The notes under the pieces: generated by a model
Told to the model about the DNA's origin: nothing
What the model saw: the letters and a program-made list of their open reading frames with translations, nothing else
Database searches by the model: none
Position numbers and translations under genes: made by a program
Shown: positions 35,603-44,738 of the stretch, in pieces
Numbering within the stretch: position 1 is the stretch's first letter
Layout: every line of letters begins with the position of its first letter
Assembly (NCBI GenBank): GCA_903828245.1
Contig: CAIKLP010000025.1
Coordinates: 1-49,719 of the forward strand
Length of the DNA: 49,719 bases
Reading direction: 5' to 3'
Source of the DNA: an uncultured bacterium
GTDB taxonomy: Bacteria; Bacteroidota; Bacteroidia; Sphingobacteriales; Sphingobacteriaceae

Positions 35603-36937
35603 ATGGTAGCGCAAAAAAAAGTAGCATTTTATACGCTTGGCTGTAAATTAAATTACTCCGAGACATCCGCTATTGGTCGCCTATTCGAAGATAGTGGCTA
35701 TCAAAAAGTCGAATTTACCGATACACCTGCAGTTTTTGTGATCAATACTTGTTCGGTAACCGAAAATGCCGATAAGAAATGCCGAAAGGTAGTAAAAGAA
35801 GCACTGAAAATTTCGCCAGCAGCTTTTATCGTTATTATTGGATGTTATGCGCAATTAAAACCAGCAGAAATAGCTACTATACCGGGCGTAGATTTGGTTT
35901 TAGGGGCATCCGAAAAATTTCAATTACTCGATTATTTAAATGATTTACAAAAAACGCCTAAAGCGAAAGTATATAACCAACCCATAGCACAGGCTACCGA
36001 ATTTATTTCTTCTTATTCTTACGGCGATCGAACGCGTACCTTTTTAAAAGTACAAGATGGTTGCGATTATACTTGTACTTTTTGTACTATTCCTTTGGCA
36101 AGAGGGAATAGTAGGAGCGATACCATCGAAAATGTGCTAGCCAATGCAAATCAAATTGCTGCTACGGGAACCAAAGAAATTGTATTAACTGGTGTAAACA
36201 TAGGAGATTTTGGGGATAAAGAGCAGGGCACTTTTTTTGATTTAGTAAAAGCCCTAGATACCGTTACAGGTTTAGATCGTATTCGTATTTCTTCTATCGA
36301 ACCTAATTTATTATCGGATGATATTATTCGCTTTGTAGCTAGTTCCAATCGTTTTGTTCCGCATTTTCATATTCCATTACAATCTGGATCTAATAAAATA
36401 TTAGCATTGATGCGCAGAAGATATAAGCGCGAATTATATACCGATCGGGTTAATCAAATTAAAACATTGATGCCAGATGCTTGCATCGGTGTCGATGTAA
36501 TTGTTGGATTTCCGGGCGAAACCAAAGAAGCCTTTTTAGAAACTTATCAATTCCTCAACGAATTGCCCATTTCTTATTTGCATGTATTTACTTATTCCGA
36601 AAGAGCCGACACGCTAGCCATTACCATGGACGGTGTGGTTCCGATGGCAGAAAGAAACGAACGCAGTAAAATGTTGCATATTTTATCAGAAAAGAAAAGA
36701 CACGCTTTTTACGAAAGCCAACTTGGAAAACAAGCAAGGGTTTTATTTGAAGCAGATAACAAAGAAGGGTTGATGCATGGTTTTACCAGAAACTATGTAA
36801 AAGTGAGCACTAAATTTGATCCAATTTTAGTGAACGAATTAAAAACAATTCAATTAGTTGACTTCGATTCCTTTGGCGATGTAAGCATTGCAGAAGCAAA
36901 CGAAGAAATTTTAAACCATCATTCTATCCAAGCCTAA
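35603..36937 (+). CDS. mtaB: tRNA t6A37 C2-methylthiotransferase
   Basis: A radical SAM enzyme that converts t6A37 to ms2t6A in ANN-decoding tRNAs. The 444-aa protein has the N-terminal UPF0004 domain with three cysteines (TLGCKLNYSE, INTCSVTENADKK, IGCYAQLKP) for the first Fe-S cluster. The radical SAM CxxxCxxC is in DGCDYTCTFC near 152-161, and a TRAM-like C-terminal domain (about 370-435) follows. The cysteine spacing and the KLNYSE phrase set it apart from MiaB and RimO. lgt starts one base after its stop, so mtaB-lgt-gtrA-IMPase form one run. Confidence 0.95.
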   Translation: MVAQKKVAFYTLGCKLNYSETSAIGRLFEDSGYQKVEFTDTPAVFVINTCSVTENADKKCRKVVKEALKISPAAFIVIIGCYAQLKPAEIATIPGVDLVLGASEKFQLLDYLNDLQKTPKAKVYNQPIAQATEFISSYSYGDRTRTFLKVQDGCDYTCTFCTIPLARGNSRSDTIENVLANANQIAATGTKEIVLTGVNIGDFGDKEQGTFFDLVKALDTVTGLDRIRISSIEPNLLSDDIIRFVASSNRFVPHFHIPLQSGSNKILALMRRRYKRELYTDRVNQIKTLMPDACIGVDVIVGFPGETKEAFLETYQFLNELPISYLHVFTYSERADTLAITMDGVVPMAERNERSKMLHILSEKKRHAFYESQLGKQARVLFEADNKEGLMHGFTRNYVKVSTKFDPILVNELKTIQLVDFDSFGDVSIAEANEEILNHHSIQA

Positions 36938-36938
36938 T

Positions 36939-38108
36939 ATGTATCCTACTTTTTCAGATTTACTTTACGATTTAATTGGTATTCAAATTCCATTGCCCAT
37001 TCAAATGTTTGGTTTAATGGTAGCCATTTCTTTTCTTGTAGGTAATTATATTATTGGATTAGAATTAAAAAGAAAATATTCCGAAGGGCTCTTAAGCAGT
37101 CATACAACAACCGTTATAGAGGGTTTACCCGCAACTAAAATGGAGCTATTGAGCAATGCTATTTTTGGATTTATTATTGGCTTTAAACTCTTTTTTTTAA
37201 TAGGAAATTATGCGCAGTTTACCGCCAACCCGCAAGCTGCATTATTATCATTAGAAGGTAGTTTTTGGGGCGGTATTATTTCGGCAATTGCAATGGCTTA
37301 TTGGGTTTACTACGAAAAAAATAGTAAAAAATTAGCCCAAGCCATCACTAAAACCATCGAAGTAATGCCGTATCAAGTAATGGGTAATTTAACCATATTA
37401 GCTGCGGTGTTCGGCATTCTTGGTGCTAAAATATTTCATAATTTAGAGAATTTCGATACCTTTTTAGCAGATCCAATTGGGTCTTTATTGAGCTTTTCTG
37501 GTTTGACATTTTATGGCGGATTAATTTGTGGATTTGCTGCGGCAATTTGGTATGCACGAAGCAAGAATATAAAAACCATTCACTTACTAGATGCAGCTGC
37601 TCCAGGAATCATGATTGCTTATGGCATTGGCAGATTGGGTTGCCAATTGTCTGGTGACGGCGATTGGGGAATTGTCAATACGACTGCAAAACCAAGCTGG
37701 ATAAGCTTTTTACCAGATTGGGTTTGGTCATTTAAATTTCCACACAATGTTATTTCCGATGGGGTTCCTATTCCAGGATGTGTTGGCAGACACTGTATGG
37801 AATTACCATTGCCAGTTTATCCAACATCATTATACGAAGCCATCATTGCCATTACTTTATTTTTTGTTTTATGGGCAATGCGTAAACGCATTAAAATTCC
37901 TGGATTATTGTTTTGTGTTTATTTGATGATGAATGGCATGGAACGGTTTTTTATTGAAAAAATTCGCATCAACAATCTTATCCAATTTGCTGGATTCCAA
38001 TTTACCCAAGCAGAATTAATTGCAAGTATTATTTTCCTACTTGGTTTGAGTGGCTTTGTTTACCTTATATTAAATAACAACAAAAAAAATGGAAGCATCG
38101 CAGCCTAA
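36939..38108 (+). CDS. lgt: Prolipoprotein diacylglyceryl transferase
   Basis: An inner-membrane enzyme that attaches diacylglycerol to the lipobox cysteine, the first step of lipoprotein maturation. The 389-aa protein has seven or more helices. The signature YGIGRLGCQLSGDGDWG holds the conserved Arg of the family GR(I/L)G motif. YPTSLYEAIIAI and MNGMERFFIEKIRIN are also typical. It is longer than E. coli Lgt (291 aa), mostly from loops between the first helices, as is usual in this phylum. The gtrA start lies 20 nt inside its 3' end. Confidence 0.94.
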   Translation: MYPTFSDLLYDLIGIQIPLPIQMFGLMVAISFLVGNYIIGLELKRKYSEGLLSSHTTTVIEGLPATKMELLSNAIFGFIIGFKLFFLIGNYAQFTANPQAALLSLEGSFWGGIISAIAMAYWVYYEKNSKKLAQAITKTIEVMPYQVMGNLTILAAVFGILGAKIFHNLENFDTFLADPIGSLLSFSGLTFYGGLICGFAAAIWYARSKNIKTIHLLDAAAPGIMIAYGIGRLGCQLSGDGDWGIVNTTAKPSWISFLPDWVWSFKFPHNVISDGVPIPGCVGRHCMELPLPVYPTSLYEAIIAITLFFVLWAMRKRIKIPGLLFCVYLMMNGMERFFIEKIRINNLIQFAGFQFTQAELIASIIFLLGLSGFVYLILNNNKKNGSIAA

Positions 38109-38574
38109 AAAAAGATTTCATCGCTTACATACGGCCAGAAAAAAGGCCTATCAAAATAAAGCCATTCGTTATATTTTTTCGGGCGGAACTGCAACGCTGG
38201 TAGATGTTTCGGTGTTTTTTATGATCTATAATTTTGTGTTGCATCAGCAAGATTTTGTTTACGATCATATCCGTATTGCTTCCCATGTAATTGCATTATG
38301 TGCTTCTTTCCTAATGGGTTTAATCACTAATTTTTTAATCACCAAATATTTTGTTTTCAGCGAATCGGCATTGCGAGGCAGAGATCAGTTTGCTCGTTAT
38401 TTAATGGTAGCGGCTATTACTTTTGTCGGTAATTATTTTATGATGAAAGTGTTGGTAGAAGTTTTTGGCGTTTGGCCAACGGCAGCAAGGCTGATGGCTG
38501 TTGCCACCATTGCGCTTTTAAGTTATCGATTACATAAAGCATTTACTTTTAAAGTAAAAATTCCTAAAAATTAA
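38089..38574 (+). CDS. GtrA family membrane protein
   Basis: A 161-aa protein with a basic N-terminal tail (about 1-25) and four membrane helices, starting IRYIFSGGTATLVDVSVFF and ending LLSYRLHKAFTFK, both diagnostic of the GtrA/DPMS family. Such proteins are thought to help move lipid-linked sugars across the inner membrane. No partner glycosyltransferase is adjacent. The start lies within the lgt 3' end (20-nt overlap), and IMPase starts right after its stop. Confidence 0.88.
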   Translation: MEASQPKKRFHRLHTARKKAYQNKAIRYIFSGGTATLVDVSVFFMIYNFVLHQQDFVYDHIRIASHVIALCASFLMGLITNFLITKYFVFSESALRGRDQFARYLMVAAITFVGNYFMMKVLVEVFGVWPTAARLMAVATIALLSYRLHKAFTFKVKIPKN

Positions 38575-39372
38575 ATGAGCAATTACCAAAAAATTACCGA
38601 AGAACTCACCTTGTTAACGCAATCGGTAGCTAATTATATTGCTTCAGAAGCCCTTCTTTTTTCGAGTGAGGCAATAGAACATAAAGGCTTAAACGACTTG
38701 GTTTCTTATGTTGATAAAACTGCCGAAATGCTATTGGTTAAAGGCTTACAGCAGATTTTACCAGGGGCTGGTTTTATTACTGAAGAAAATACCATTTCGC
38801 AACAAGCCAACGATTTTCAATGGATCGTGGATCCATTAGATGGCACAACCAATTTTATTCATTCCTTACCATGCTATTCTATTAGCGTTGCTTTAATGTT
38901 TCAAAACGAATTGGTAGTAGGAGTGGTGCACGAAGTAAATCGAAACGAATGTTTTTATGCCTGGAAAAATGGCGGTGCTTTTTTAAATGGTAAAGCCATT
39001 TCGGTATCTAACAAACCTACATTACAAGATTCTTTAATAGCTACCGGATTTCCCTATACCGTTTTCGAAGAAATTGACGATTATTTAAAATTATTAAAAG
39101 AACTCATGAAATGTTCTCATGGGCTACGCAGACTGGGTTCTGCGGCAGTAGATTTAGCCTATGTAGCCTGTGGTCGATTCGAATCTTATTTTGAATATAA
39201 CTTAAATGCTTGGGATGTAGCGGCAGGTTGTTTAATAGTAAAAGAAGCAGGAGGACAGGTTACAGACTTTAAGGGCGAAAACGACTTTGTATTTGGACGA
39301 AGAGTAGTGGCCAGTAATCAACTCACACACGAAGCTTTATTAACGATAATCCAAGCAAATTTTAAGAAATAA
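38575..39372 (+). CDS. Inositol monophosphatase family protein
   Basis: A 265-aa metal-dependent phosphatase. The family motifs are all present: DLVSYVDKTAE, GAGFITEEN for the first metal-binding Glu, WIVDPLDGTTNFIHSLP (motif A) near 82-98, and NAWDVAAGCLIVKEAGG (motif B) near 208-224. The substrate could be inositol phosphate, a sugar phosphate or PAP; SuhB and CysQ cannot be told apart here. It is last in the mtaB-lgt-gtrA run and is followed by a strong terminator. Confidence 0.92.
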   Translation: MSNYQKITEELTLLTQSVANYIASEALLFSSEAIEHKGLNDLVSYVDKTAEMLLVKGLQQILPGAGFITEENTISQQANDFQWIVDPLDGTTNFIHSLPCYSISVALMFQNELVVGVVHEVNRNECFYAWKNGGAFLNGKAISVSNKPTLQDSLIATGFPYTVFEEIDDYLKLLKELMKCSHGLRRLGSAAVDLAYVACGRFESYFEYNLNAWDVAAGCLIVKEAGGQVTDFKGENDFVFGRRVVASNQLTHEALLTIIQANFKK

Positions 39373-39386
39373 TTTTAGAAAAAAAA

Positions 39387-39409
39387 ATCCCCGAATAAGT
39401 ATCGGGGAT
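39387..39409. terminator. Bidirectional terminator between IMPase and smc
   Basis: ATCCCCGA and TCGGGGAT form a perfect 8-bp GC-rich stem with a 7-nt loop, flanked by a run of A and a run of T, which can extend the stem. It serves both convergent transcripts. Confidence 0.93.
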
Positions 39410-39447
39410 TTTTTTTATGTTATCGTATTTATACTGCAGCTATGATG

Positions 39448-42400
39448 TTAAGCAGCAGGTTCTGCTACTTCTCGTAAATCTACAGATACTAATCTCGAAA
39501 CGCCTTGTTCTACCATAGTTACACCATATACCACATCGGTACTTGCAATGGTGCGTTTATTATGGGTAACAATAATAAATTGCGATTCGTTCGAAAACTT
39601 GCGAATGATTTTATTGAATTTATCAATGTTTGTATCATCTAAAGGTGCATCCACCTCATCAAAAATACAGAACGGAGCCGGTTTCAATAAATAAAGGGAG
39701 AATAAAATCGCTGTAGCCGTAAGTGTCTTTTCTCCTCCAGATAATTGATTGATTGTTAAAGGGCGTTTGCCTTTTGGTTTTGCAATAATATCAATATCCG
39801 AATCCAATGGATCTTCTGGGTTTAACAAAATCAAATCACAAGAATCTTCTTCGTTAAATAATGACCTAAATACAATGATAAAGTTATCTCTGATTTGGGT
39901 AAAGGCTTCCATGAATTTCACTTTTGCCGTATCGTCAATCTCTTTAATGGTATCTAATAAAGAGGCTTTCGCTTCTAATAAATCGTTCTTTTGATCGGTA
40001 ATGAAAGTAAATCGTTTATTCATCTCGTCGTAGGCTTCCATTGCTAATGGGTTAATGGCGCCATAATTATCGATTTGATTTTTGATTTTATCTGTTTTGA
40101 TTTTTAATGCATTCTCGTCTTCTCCTTCTGGAATCTCCACTTCTGCTAAGTCGTCAATGTCTACGCTAAACTCTACCGATAGTCTTTCTTTTAATGAAGT
40201 TAATTCCATTCTTAACTCTGTTTTCTTATCTCGAAGATTGGTAAATACTTGTTCTGATTCTTCTTTTTCGTGACGAACCATACGCAATTTATCTTCCATT
40301 GTAGAGATTTGCGCTCTAGCTACTTGGTATTCGTTTTCCGCTTCAGTAGTTGCTTTTTCAATGGCATCTTTCTCTTCGTACATACTCAATAATTCGGTAT
40401 CCGAATTATCATGCATTTTTAAGATTTCTTCCATGCCTTTGCTTGCCGCTTCGTATTCTGCTGCATTGATCGCAATTCTGTCGGTTAAAATTTTCAGGTT
40501 GTTTTCTTTGTATTCAATTTCTTTTTCTAAAGCAGAAACCCTGTTTTGTTGTTGGTGGAAAGAAATATTTCTTTGATTATAAGTAGATGATCTTTCGGTT
40601 AATTGATCATTTAAATCATTGAAATTGGCCTGAACGGTTAATGCATGCTCCGAAAAGGATTCTTTATTTTGCAAAGCATTTGCTAATTCAGGAACCATAT
40701 TTGTTAACTGCGTTTCATAATCGGCAATTTTAGAAAGTATATCTTCTCTTCTAATACTGCTATTGCTTATGAAATTTAAATATTGCTCTTGTCTAGTTTG
40801 GTACGAAATTAATTCGGTGTTGATTTTATTAATTTCATCTTTCAAATTGGCAAGGTATTCTTGTTGGGTACTTTGCTTCAATTTTAAATGATGCGCCGTT
40901 AATTCATCCAGTTGTTGATTAAATTTATCGATAAACTGATTGATGTCTTTGATCTCTAATTCTAAAACCGCTAAGTTTTTAGCCCTACCAATTCTTTTAC
41001 CTTCAAATAAACCAACGGATCCGCCAGAAAGCGATACCTTGGTTTTATTGAATTTACCGCTTTTGGCTAATAATACTTTGCCTTCCAGGGTATCCGAACT
41101 AATCATTTGATCTTCGTCTTGTGTAATTACCATTACATTACCCAATAAATGGTAGGCAAGTCTTTGGTATTTATAATCCACGTTAATCACTTTTAATGCA
41201 GGAATTAAAGCGTTGTTATCGGCTGCAACTTCTGGCATCGGAAGGTCTTTAAGCGCTTCTAACACAAAAAAGTTTGCTTTACCTTTAGCAGACTGCCCAA
41301 GCAATTGAATGCCCGCGCGCGCCTCTTGATAGGTGTCTACAACATAATAATTTAAATAGCTCTCTAAATAACTTTCAATGGCAATTCTGTAATCTTCTTC
41401 GCAAAATAAAACATCCGAAAGTAAAAGTGCATTTTTAGACCAGTCGTTGTTTTTCTTTAAGAATTTAATAGACTCTGGAAAACCTTCTAAACTCTCTACT
41501 AAACTTTTGGTTAAGTTAAATTCGTTTTGTTTAGCATCTAGTTTTCTGGTCTCTCTTGCAAAGCGTTCTTTGATTTCGGCAATTTTCTGATCTGCCTCTT
41601 CAATGTCTTTCTTTAATTGCTCTTCTAAGTTATTGGTATTTTGATAAGCATCATTGGCTACTTTAAGTTGAGCGCTTAATCTATCGATTTCCTTATCAAA
41701 CTCAATCATTTCTTCTTGGCGAAGATTTGTTTCGGTGGTTGTTCTGGTAATCTCTTGCTCTAAACCTAATTTTTGAACGGTTAAAATTTCAATTTCTTTC
41801 TCGTTCTTATAAATAATATTTTGGTTTTCTTGCAATTGGGTTTGCGCAATTTCTAAGCTGCTTCTGCCTTGTTGATGCGATTCTTTAAGAATATCAACTT
41901 GCGATTTTAATTCGGCTAATTCGTACTCAATTTCGTTTAATATTTTTTGCTCGGTTAAAATTGATTGTTGAACAATGTCCAATTGCGAATTGATTTCTGT
42001 AACAGATGATTTGTCTATTGATAAATCAGTCGTAATTTTGCGTTCCTTTTCTTGAAGAAATGTCAAGCGTTCATTTTTAATTTTTTTTTCGTTTTCGTAG
42101 CTACGAATTTTAGCGATAAAATCGTTTAAGGTTTTTTGTTGGTGTGCAAGCTCTTTTTCTTTATTCAAAGAATCGAGTTTTATTTCTTGAATATTTGCTT
42201 CGATGGCATCTATGGAAGTCGCAAACTGACTTTTCTCGTCGTTAAAGGCAACTTCTTGTTTTTCTAAATCTTCCATTGAGCGCTTCAAGCCCCCAATTCT
42301 AAAGGTTGCTACTTGCGTGCTTAATTCTTTGTATTGCTCTTTAAGCTTATAATAACGTTCTGTTTTTTTAGCCTGAGATTCTAAGGTTTTTAAGTTCTTT

Positions 42401-42996
42401 TCAATTTCAAAAAGTAAATCGTCTACTCGATTTAAATCGTCTTCGGTATCTTTTAATTTATTAAGTGTTTGTTTTTTTCTGATTTTATATTTAGAAATTC
42501 CAGCAGCTTCTTCAAAAAGTGATCTTCTTGAATTGTCTTTGTTTGCCAAAATTTCTTCAATCATTTTTAATTCAATGATAGAGTAGGAGTCCGAACCAAT
42601 TCCTGTATCTAAGAATAAATCGGTGATATCTTTTAACCTACATTGCACATCGTTTAATCGATACTCGCTTTCGCCAGTTCGGTAAAGCTTACGGGTAATG
42701 GTAACCGTTGTATAATCGGTTGGTAATACATTTTTGGTATTATCAAAGGTTAAAGAAACCTCTGCTAAATTTGCTGGCTTGCGGGTTTTGGTACCATTGA
42801 AAATAATGTTTTCCATTTTTTCTGAACGCAAAGTTTTGGTGCTTTGTTCACCCAAAACCCAGCGAATGGCATCCACCACATTTGATTTACCACATCCATT
42901 TGGCCCAACAATGGCCGTAATTCCTTCATCAAAATTGACGGTTATTTTATCGCCAAAACTTTTAAAGCCTTTAATTTCTAATGATTTTAATCTCAC
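39448..42996 (-). CDS. smc: Chromosome segregation ATPase SMC
   Basis: SMC dimers with ScpAB form the condensin ring that organises and separates chromosomes. The 1182-aa protein has an N-terminal head with Walker A GPNGCGKSNVVDAIRW (32-47), then a long coiled coil (about 170-500). The hinge (about 520-650) carries GFPESIKFL and a glycine-bearing dimer interface. A second coil runs from 670 to 1010, and the C-terminal head has the signature QLSGGEKTLTATAILF with Walker B FCIFDEVDAPLDD. The start is GTG at 42996, backed by a strong GGAGGA four bases upstream. scpA and scpB are not in the window. Confidence 0.97.
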   Translation of the reverse strand: MRLKSLEIKGFKSFGDKITVNFDEGITAIVGPNGCGKSNVVDAIRWVLGEQSTKTLRSEKMENIIFNGTKTRKPANLAEVSLTFDNTKNVLPTDYTTVTITRKLYRTGESEYRLNDVQCRLKDITDLFLDTGIGSDSYSIIELKMIEEILANKDNSRRSLFEEAAGISKYKIRKKQTLNKLKDTEDDLNRVDDLLFEIEKNLKTLESQAKKTERYYKLKEQYKELSTQVATFRIGGLKRSMEDLEKQEVAFNDEKSQFATSIDAIEANIQEIKLDSLNKEKELAHQQKTLNDFIAKIRSYENEKKIKNERLTFLQEKERKITTDLSIDKSSVTEINSQLDIVQQSILTEQKILNEIEYELAELKSQVDILKESHQQGRSSLEIAQTQLQENQNIIYKNEKEIEILTVQKLGLEQEITRTTTETNLRQEEMIEFDKEIDRLSAQLKVANDAYQNTNNLEEQLKKDIEEADQKIAEIKERFARETRKLDAKQNEFNLTKSLVESLEGFPESIKFLKKNNDWSKNALLLSDVLFCEEDYRIAIESYLESYLNYYVVDTYQEARAGIQLLGQSAKGKANFFVLEALKDLPMPEVAADNNALIPALKVINVDYKYQRLAYHLLGNVMVITQDEDQMISSDTLEGKVLLAKSGKFNKTKVSLSGGSVGLFEGKRIGRAKNLAVLELEIKDINQFIDKFNQQLDELTAHHLKLKQSTQQEYLANLKDEINKINTELISYQTRQEQYLNFISNSSIRREDILSKIADYETQLTNMVPELANALQNKESFSEHALTVQANFNDLNDQLTERSSTYNQRNISFHQQQNRVSALEKEIEYKENNLKILTDRIAINAAEYEAASKGMEEILKMHDNSDTELLSMYEEKDAIEKATTEAENEYQVARAQISTMEDKLRMVRHEKEESEQVFTNLRDKKTELRMELTSLKERLSVEFSVDIDDLAEVEIPEGEDENALKIKTDKIKNQIDNYGAINPLAMEAYDEMNKRFTFITDQKNDLLEAKASLLDTIKEIDDTAKVKFMEAFTQIRDNFIIVFRSLFNEEDSCDLILLNPEDPLDSDIDIIAKPKGKRPLTINQLSGGEKTLTATAILFSLYLLKPAPFCIFDEVDAPLDDTNIDKFNKIIRKFSNESQFIIVTHNKRTIASTDVVYGVTMVEQGVSRLVSVDLREVAEPAA

Positions 42997-43000
42997 AAAT

Positions 43001-43006
43001 TCCTCC
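43001..43006 (-). promoter_or_regulatory. Strong Shine-Dalgarno before smc GTG
   Basis: GGAGGA is followed by ATTT and the GTG start, which is ideal spacing. Only one other gene in the window (the sigma factor) has such a site, so it stands out and fixes the GTG as the start. Confidence 0.75.
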
Positions 43007-43054
43007 GTTTTTACTCCTAAATATCCATAGAATAGCTTGCTTTATCAATATTAA

Positions 43055-43077
43055 TTATTCACAAAATATGTGGATAA
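43055..43077. promoter_or_regulatory. Convergent pair of consensus DnaA boxes upstream of smc
   Basis: TTATTCACA (plus strand, 43055-43063) and TTATCCACA (minus strand, 43069-43077) both fit the DnaA box TTATnCACA exactly. They face each other across 5 nt in an AT-rich 214-nt spacer, 59-81 nt upstream of the smc start. A weaker copy, ATATACACA, lies at 43152-43160. DnaA control of smc or a minor DnaA-binding locus is possible. Confidence 0.5.
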
Positions 43078-43162
43078 GTAAAGCATAAGTATTTTTTTAG
43101 ATAGCTAATTATCAATAGTTTAAAAAATTAATGTAAATTCTGTTAATAAAGATATACACAAA

Positions 43163-43190
43163 AAAAGAGGCTCCATTTGGAACCTCTTTT
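43163..43190 (-). terminator. Terminator of gap
   Basis: AAAAGAGG-C-TCC and GGA-A-CCTCTTTT form a 12-position stem with one mismatch and an ATTT loop, followed by T residues in the gap reading direction. It separates gap from smc. Confidence 0.85.
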
Positions 43191-43210
43191 TTATAGGGAA
43201 TATTTTAAGA

Positions 43211-44653
43211 TTAATAATACCTTAATCGAATCACACCAGCAATAGATTTTGCTAATCGGATAACTTGACGCGTATAACCATATTCGTTATCATACCAAAC
43301 ATATAAAACAGCACCTTTGCCATCTTTTGCTAAGATGGTTGCCGGGCTATCTACAATAGAAGCATGGGTATTACCAATTAAATCGCTCGAAACTAATTCA
43401 TTTGAAATAGAATACTCAATCTGTTCCACTAAATCTCCAAATAAGGAAGCTTGTTTTAAGGAATCATTGATAGCCGCTAAACTCACCTCTTTTTTAAAGT
43501 TTAAATTTAAAATGGCTAAGGAAACATCTGGTGTTGGAACCCTTACGGCATTGCCAGTTAAAATACCCGTTAAATGCGGTAATACTTTTGACACTGCTTT
43601 ATCCGCGCCAGTTTCTGTAATTACCATATTTAAAGCAGCCGAACGGCCTCTTCTATATTTTTCGTGGTAATTATCTAATAAATTTTGATCGTTGGTATAA
43701 GAGTGAACTGTTTCGATGTGTCCTTTTTCAATTCCAAAGGCTTCGTCAATTACTTTTAAAACTGGAACAATGGCATTGGTGGTACAAGATGCGGCAGAAA
43801 AAATATTTTCGTCGGCAGCTTGTTGTTCGTGGTTAACTCCAAATACAATATTGGGTACGCCTCCACCTGGTGCGGTTAATAAAACTTTGGCAACACCTTT
43901 TGCCTTTAAATGACTTGCTAAACCTTCTCGGTCTCTTAGTACACCGGTATTGTCGATCACTAATGCCTCGTTAATTCCGTAAACAGTATAATCTATGCTT
44001 GCCGCATCTTTAGCCGCAATCATGGCAATTGTTTGCCCATTAATAATTAACGCTTTGTTTTCGAAATCTTCTACAATGGTGCCATTGAATGGGCCATGTA
44101 CTGAGTCGTATCTTAATAAATCGGCTCTTTTGCTAATATCTTTATCCGAATTGCTACGGGTAACAATGGCTCTCAATCTTAATTGTTCTCCTTTGCCTGC
44201 TTGCATCACTAATTCTCTTGCGGCAATTCTTCCAATTCTACCAAAGCCATACAAAACAACATCTTTTGGCTTCAATACTTTTTTATCTAATCCAATATGT
44301 GCGGCTAATTTTGATTGCACAAAATTTGCAATGGAATTAAAATTATTTTTTTCTTCGAGCCATTCTGAAACTAATCTGCCAAGGTCTATGCGAGAAGGAG
44401 CAATGGCCAAAGATGCAATTTCATTGGCAATGGCAAGGGTGTCTTCAATTTCGATGGCTTTACCAATAATTTGTTGTGCATATAAATGACTACTTAAAAT
44501 TTCACTTGCACTTACATCAATTAATGGTTTTCTAAATAAAACCAATTCAATGGCATTATCGAAAGATAATTTGCCAACTACATTAATCAGTTCGATGGCC
44601 TGTTTTTCTTTGGCAATCCAAACTTTTAACTCTGTTTCGTATTTGTTTAACAT
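43211..44653 (-). CDS. gap: Glyceraldehyde-3-phosphate dehydrogenase, long form with N-terminal extension
   Basis: A 480-aa GAPDH. About 125 extra residues of helical character come before the NAD-binding start VVLYGFGRIGRIAAREL. The catalytic cysteine is in SAASCTTNAIVPVL and the partner His in VHSYTNDQN. The catalytic-domain phrases RRGRSAALNMVITETGADKAV, AVRVPTPDVS and YDNEYGYTRQV are present. The usual form is about 335 aa. This long type occurs as a second GAPDH in Bacteroidota and may run in one direction only. The role of the extension is unknown. A TATTTTTG box lies 21 nt upstream. Confidence 0.88.
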   Translation of the reverse strand: MLNKYETELKVWIAKEKQAIELINVVGKLSFDNAIELVLFRKPLIDVSASEILSSHLYAQQIIGKAIEIEDTLAIANEIASLAIAPSRIDLGRLVSEWLEEKNNFNSIANFVQSKLAAHIGLDKKVLKPKDVVLYGFGRIGRIAARELVMQAGKGEQLRLRAIVTRSNSDKDISKRADLLRYDSVHGPFNGTIVEDFENKALIINGQTIAMIAAKDAASIDYTVYGINEALVIDNTGVLRDREGLASHLKAKGVAKVLLTAPGGGVPNIVFGVNHEQQAADENIFSAASCTTNAIVPVLKVIDEAFGIEKGHIETVHSYTNDQNLLDNYHEKYRRGRSAALNMVITETGADKAVSKVLPHLTGILTGNAVRVPTPDVSLAILNLNFKKEVSLAAINDSLKQASLFGDLVEQIEYSISNELVSSDLIGNTHASIVDSPATILAKDGKGAVLYVWYDNEYGYTRQVIRLAKSIAGVIRLRYY

Positions 44654-44673
44654 AGGATGTTTTTATAGGTGCC

Positions 44674-44681
44674 CAAAAATA
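44674..44681 (-). promoter_or_regulatory. -7 element TATTTTTG of gap
   Basis: An exact TAnnTTTG match on the minus strand, giving a start site near 44669 and a leader of about 16 nt. It overlaps the U tract of the upstream sigma-gene terminator. The -33 position holds only TAAA. Confidence 0.5.
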
Positions 44682-44687
44682 AAAAAA

Positions 44688-44720
44688 GATTGAACATTAA
44701 TTTAATATTAACATTCAATC
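44688..44720 (-). terminator. Terminator of the sigma factor gene
   Basis: GATTGAA and TTCAATC pair, and with two mismatches the stem extends through TTAAT/ATTAA, closing on a short loop. A T-rich tract follows in the reading direction. The low GC content makes it weaker than the other terminators here. Confidence 0.6.
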
Positions 44721-44738
44721 TTTTTAACATTTAAGAAA

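Noticed and set aside
38081-38108. Programmed frameshift on a run of eight A giving an Lgt-GtrA fusion
   Set aside because: The gtrA frame is +1 relative to lgt. Slippage of -1 on the A run would not enter it, and gtrA has its own ATG in the overlap.
42997-43210. Chromosomal replication origin between smc and gap
   Set aside because: Only two exact DnaA boxes and one 8-of-9 match are present, dnaA and the usual origin neighbours are absent, and genes on both sides run in the same direction. Without genome-wide skew the call cannot be supported, so only the box pair is reported.
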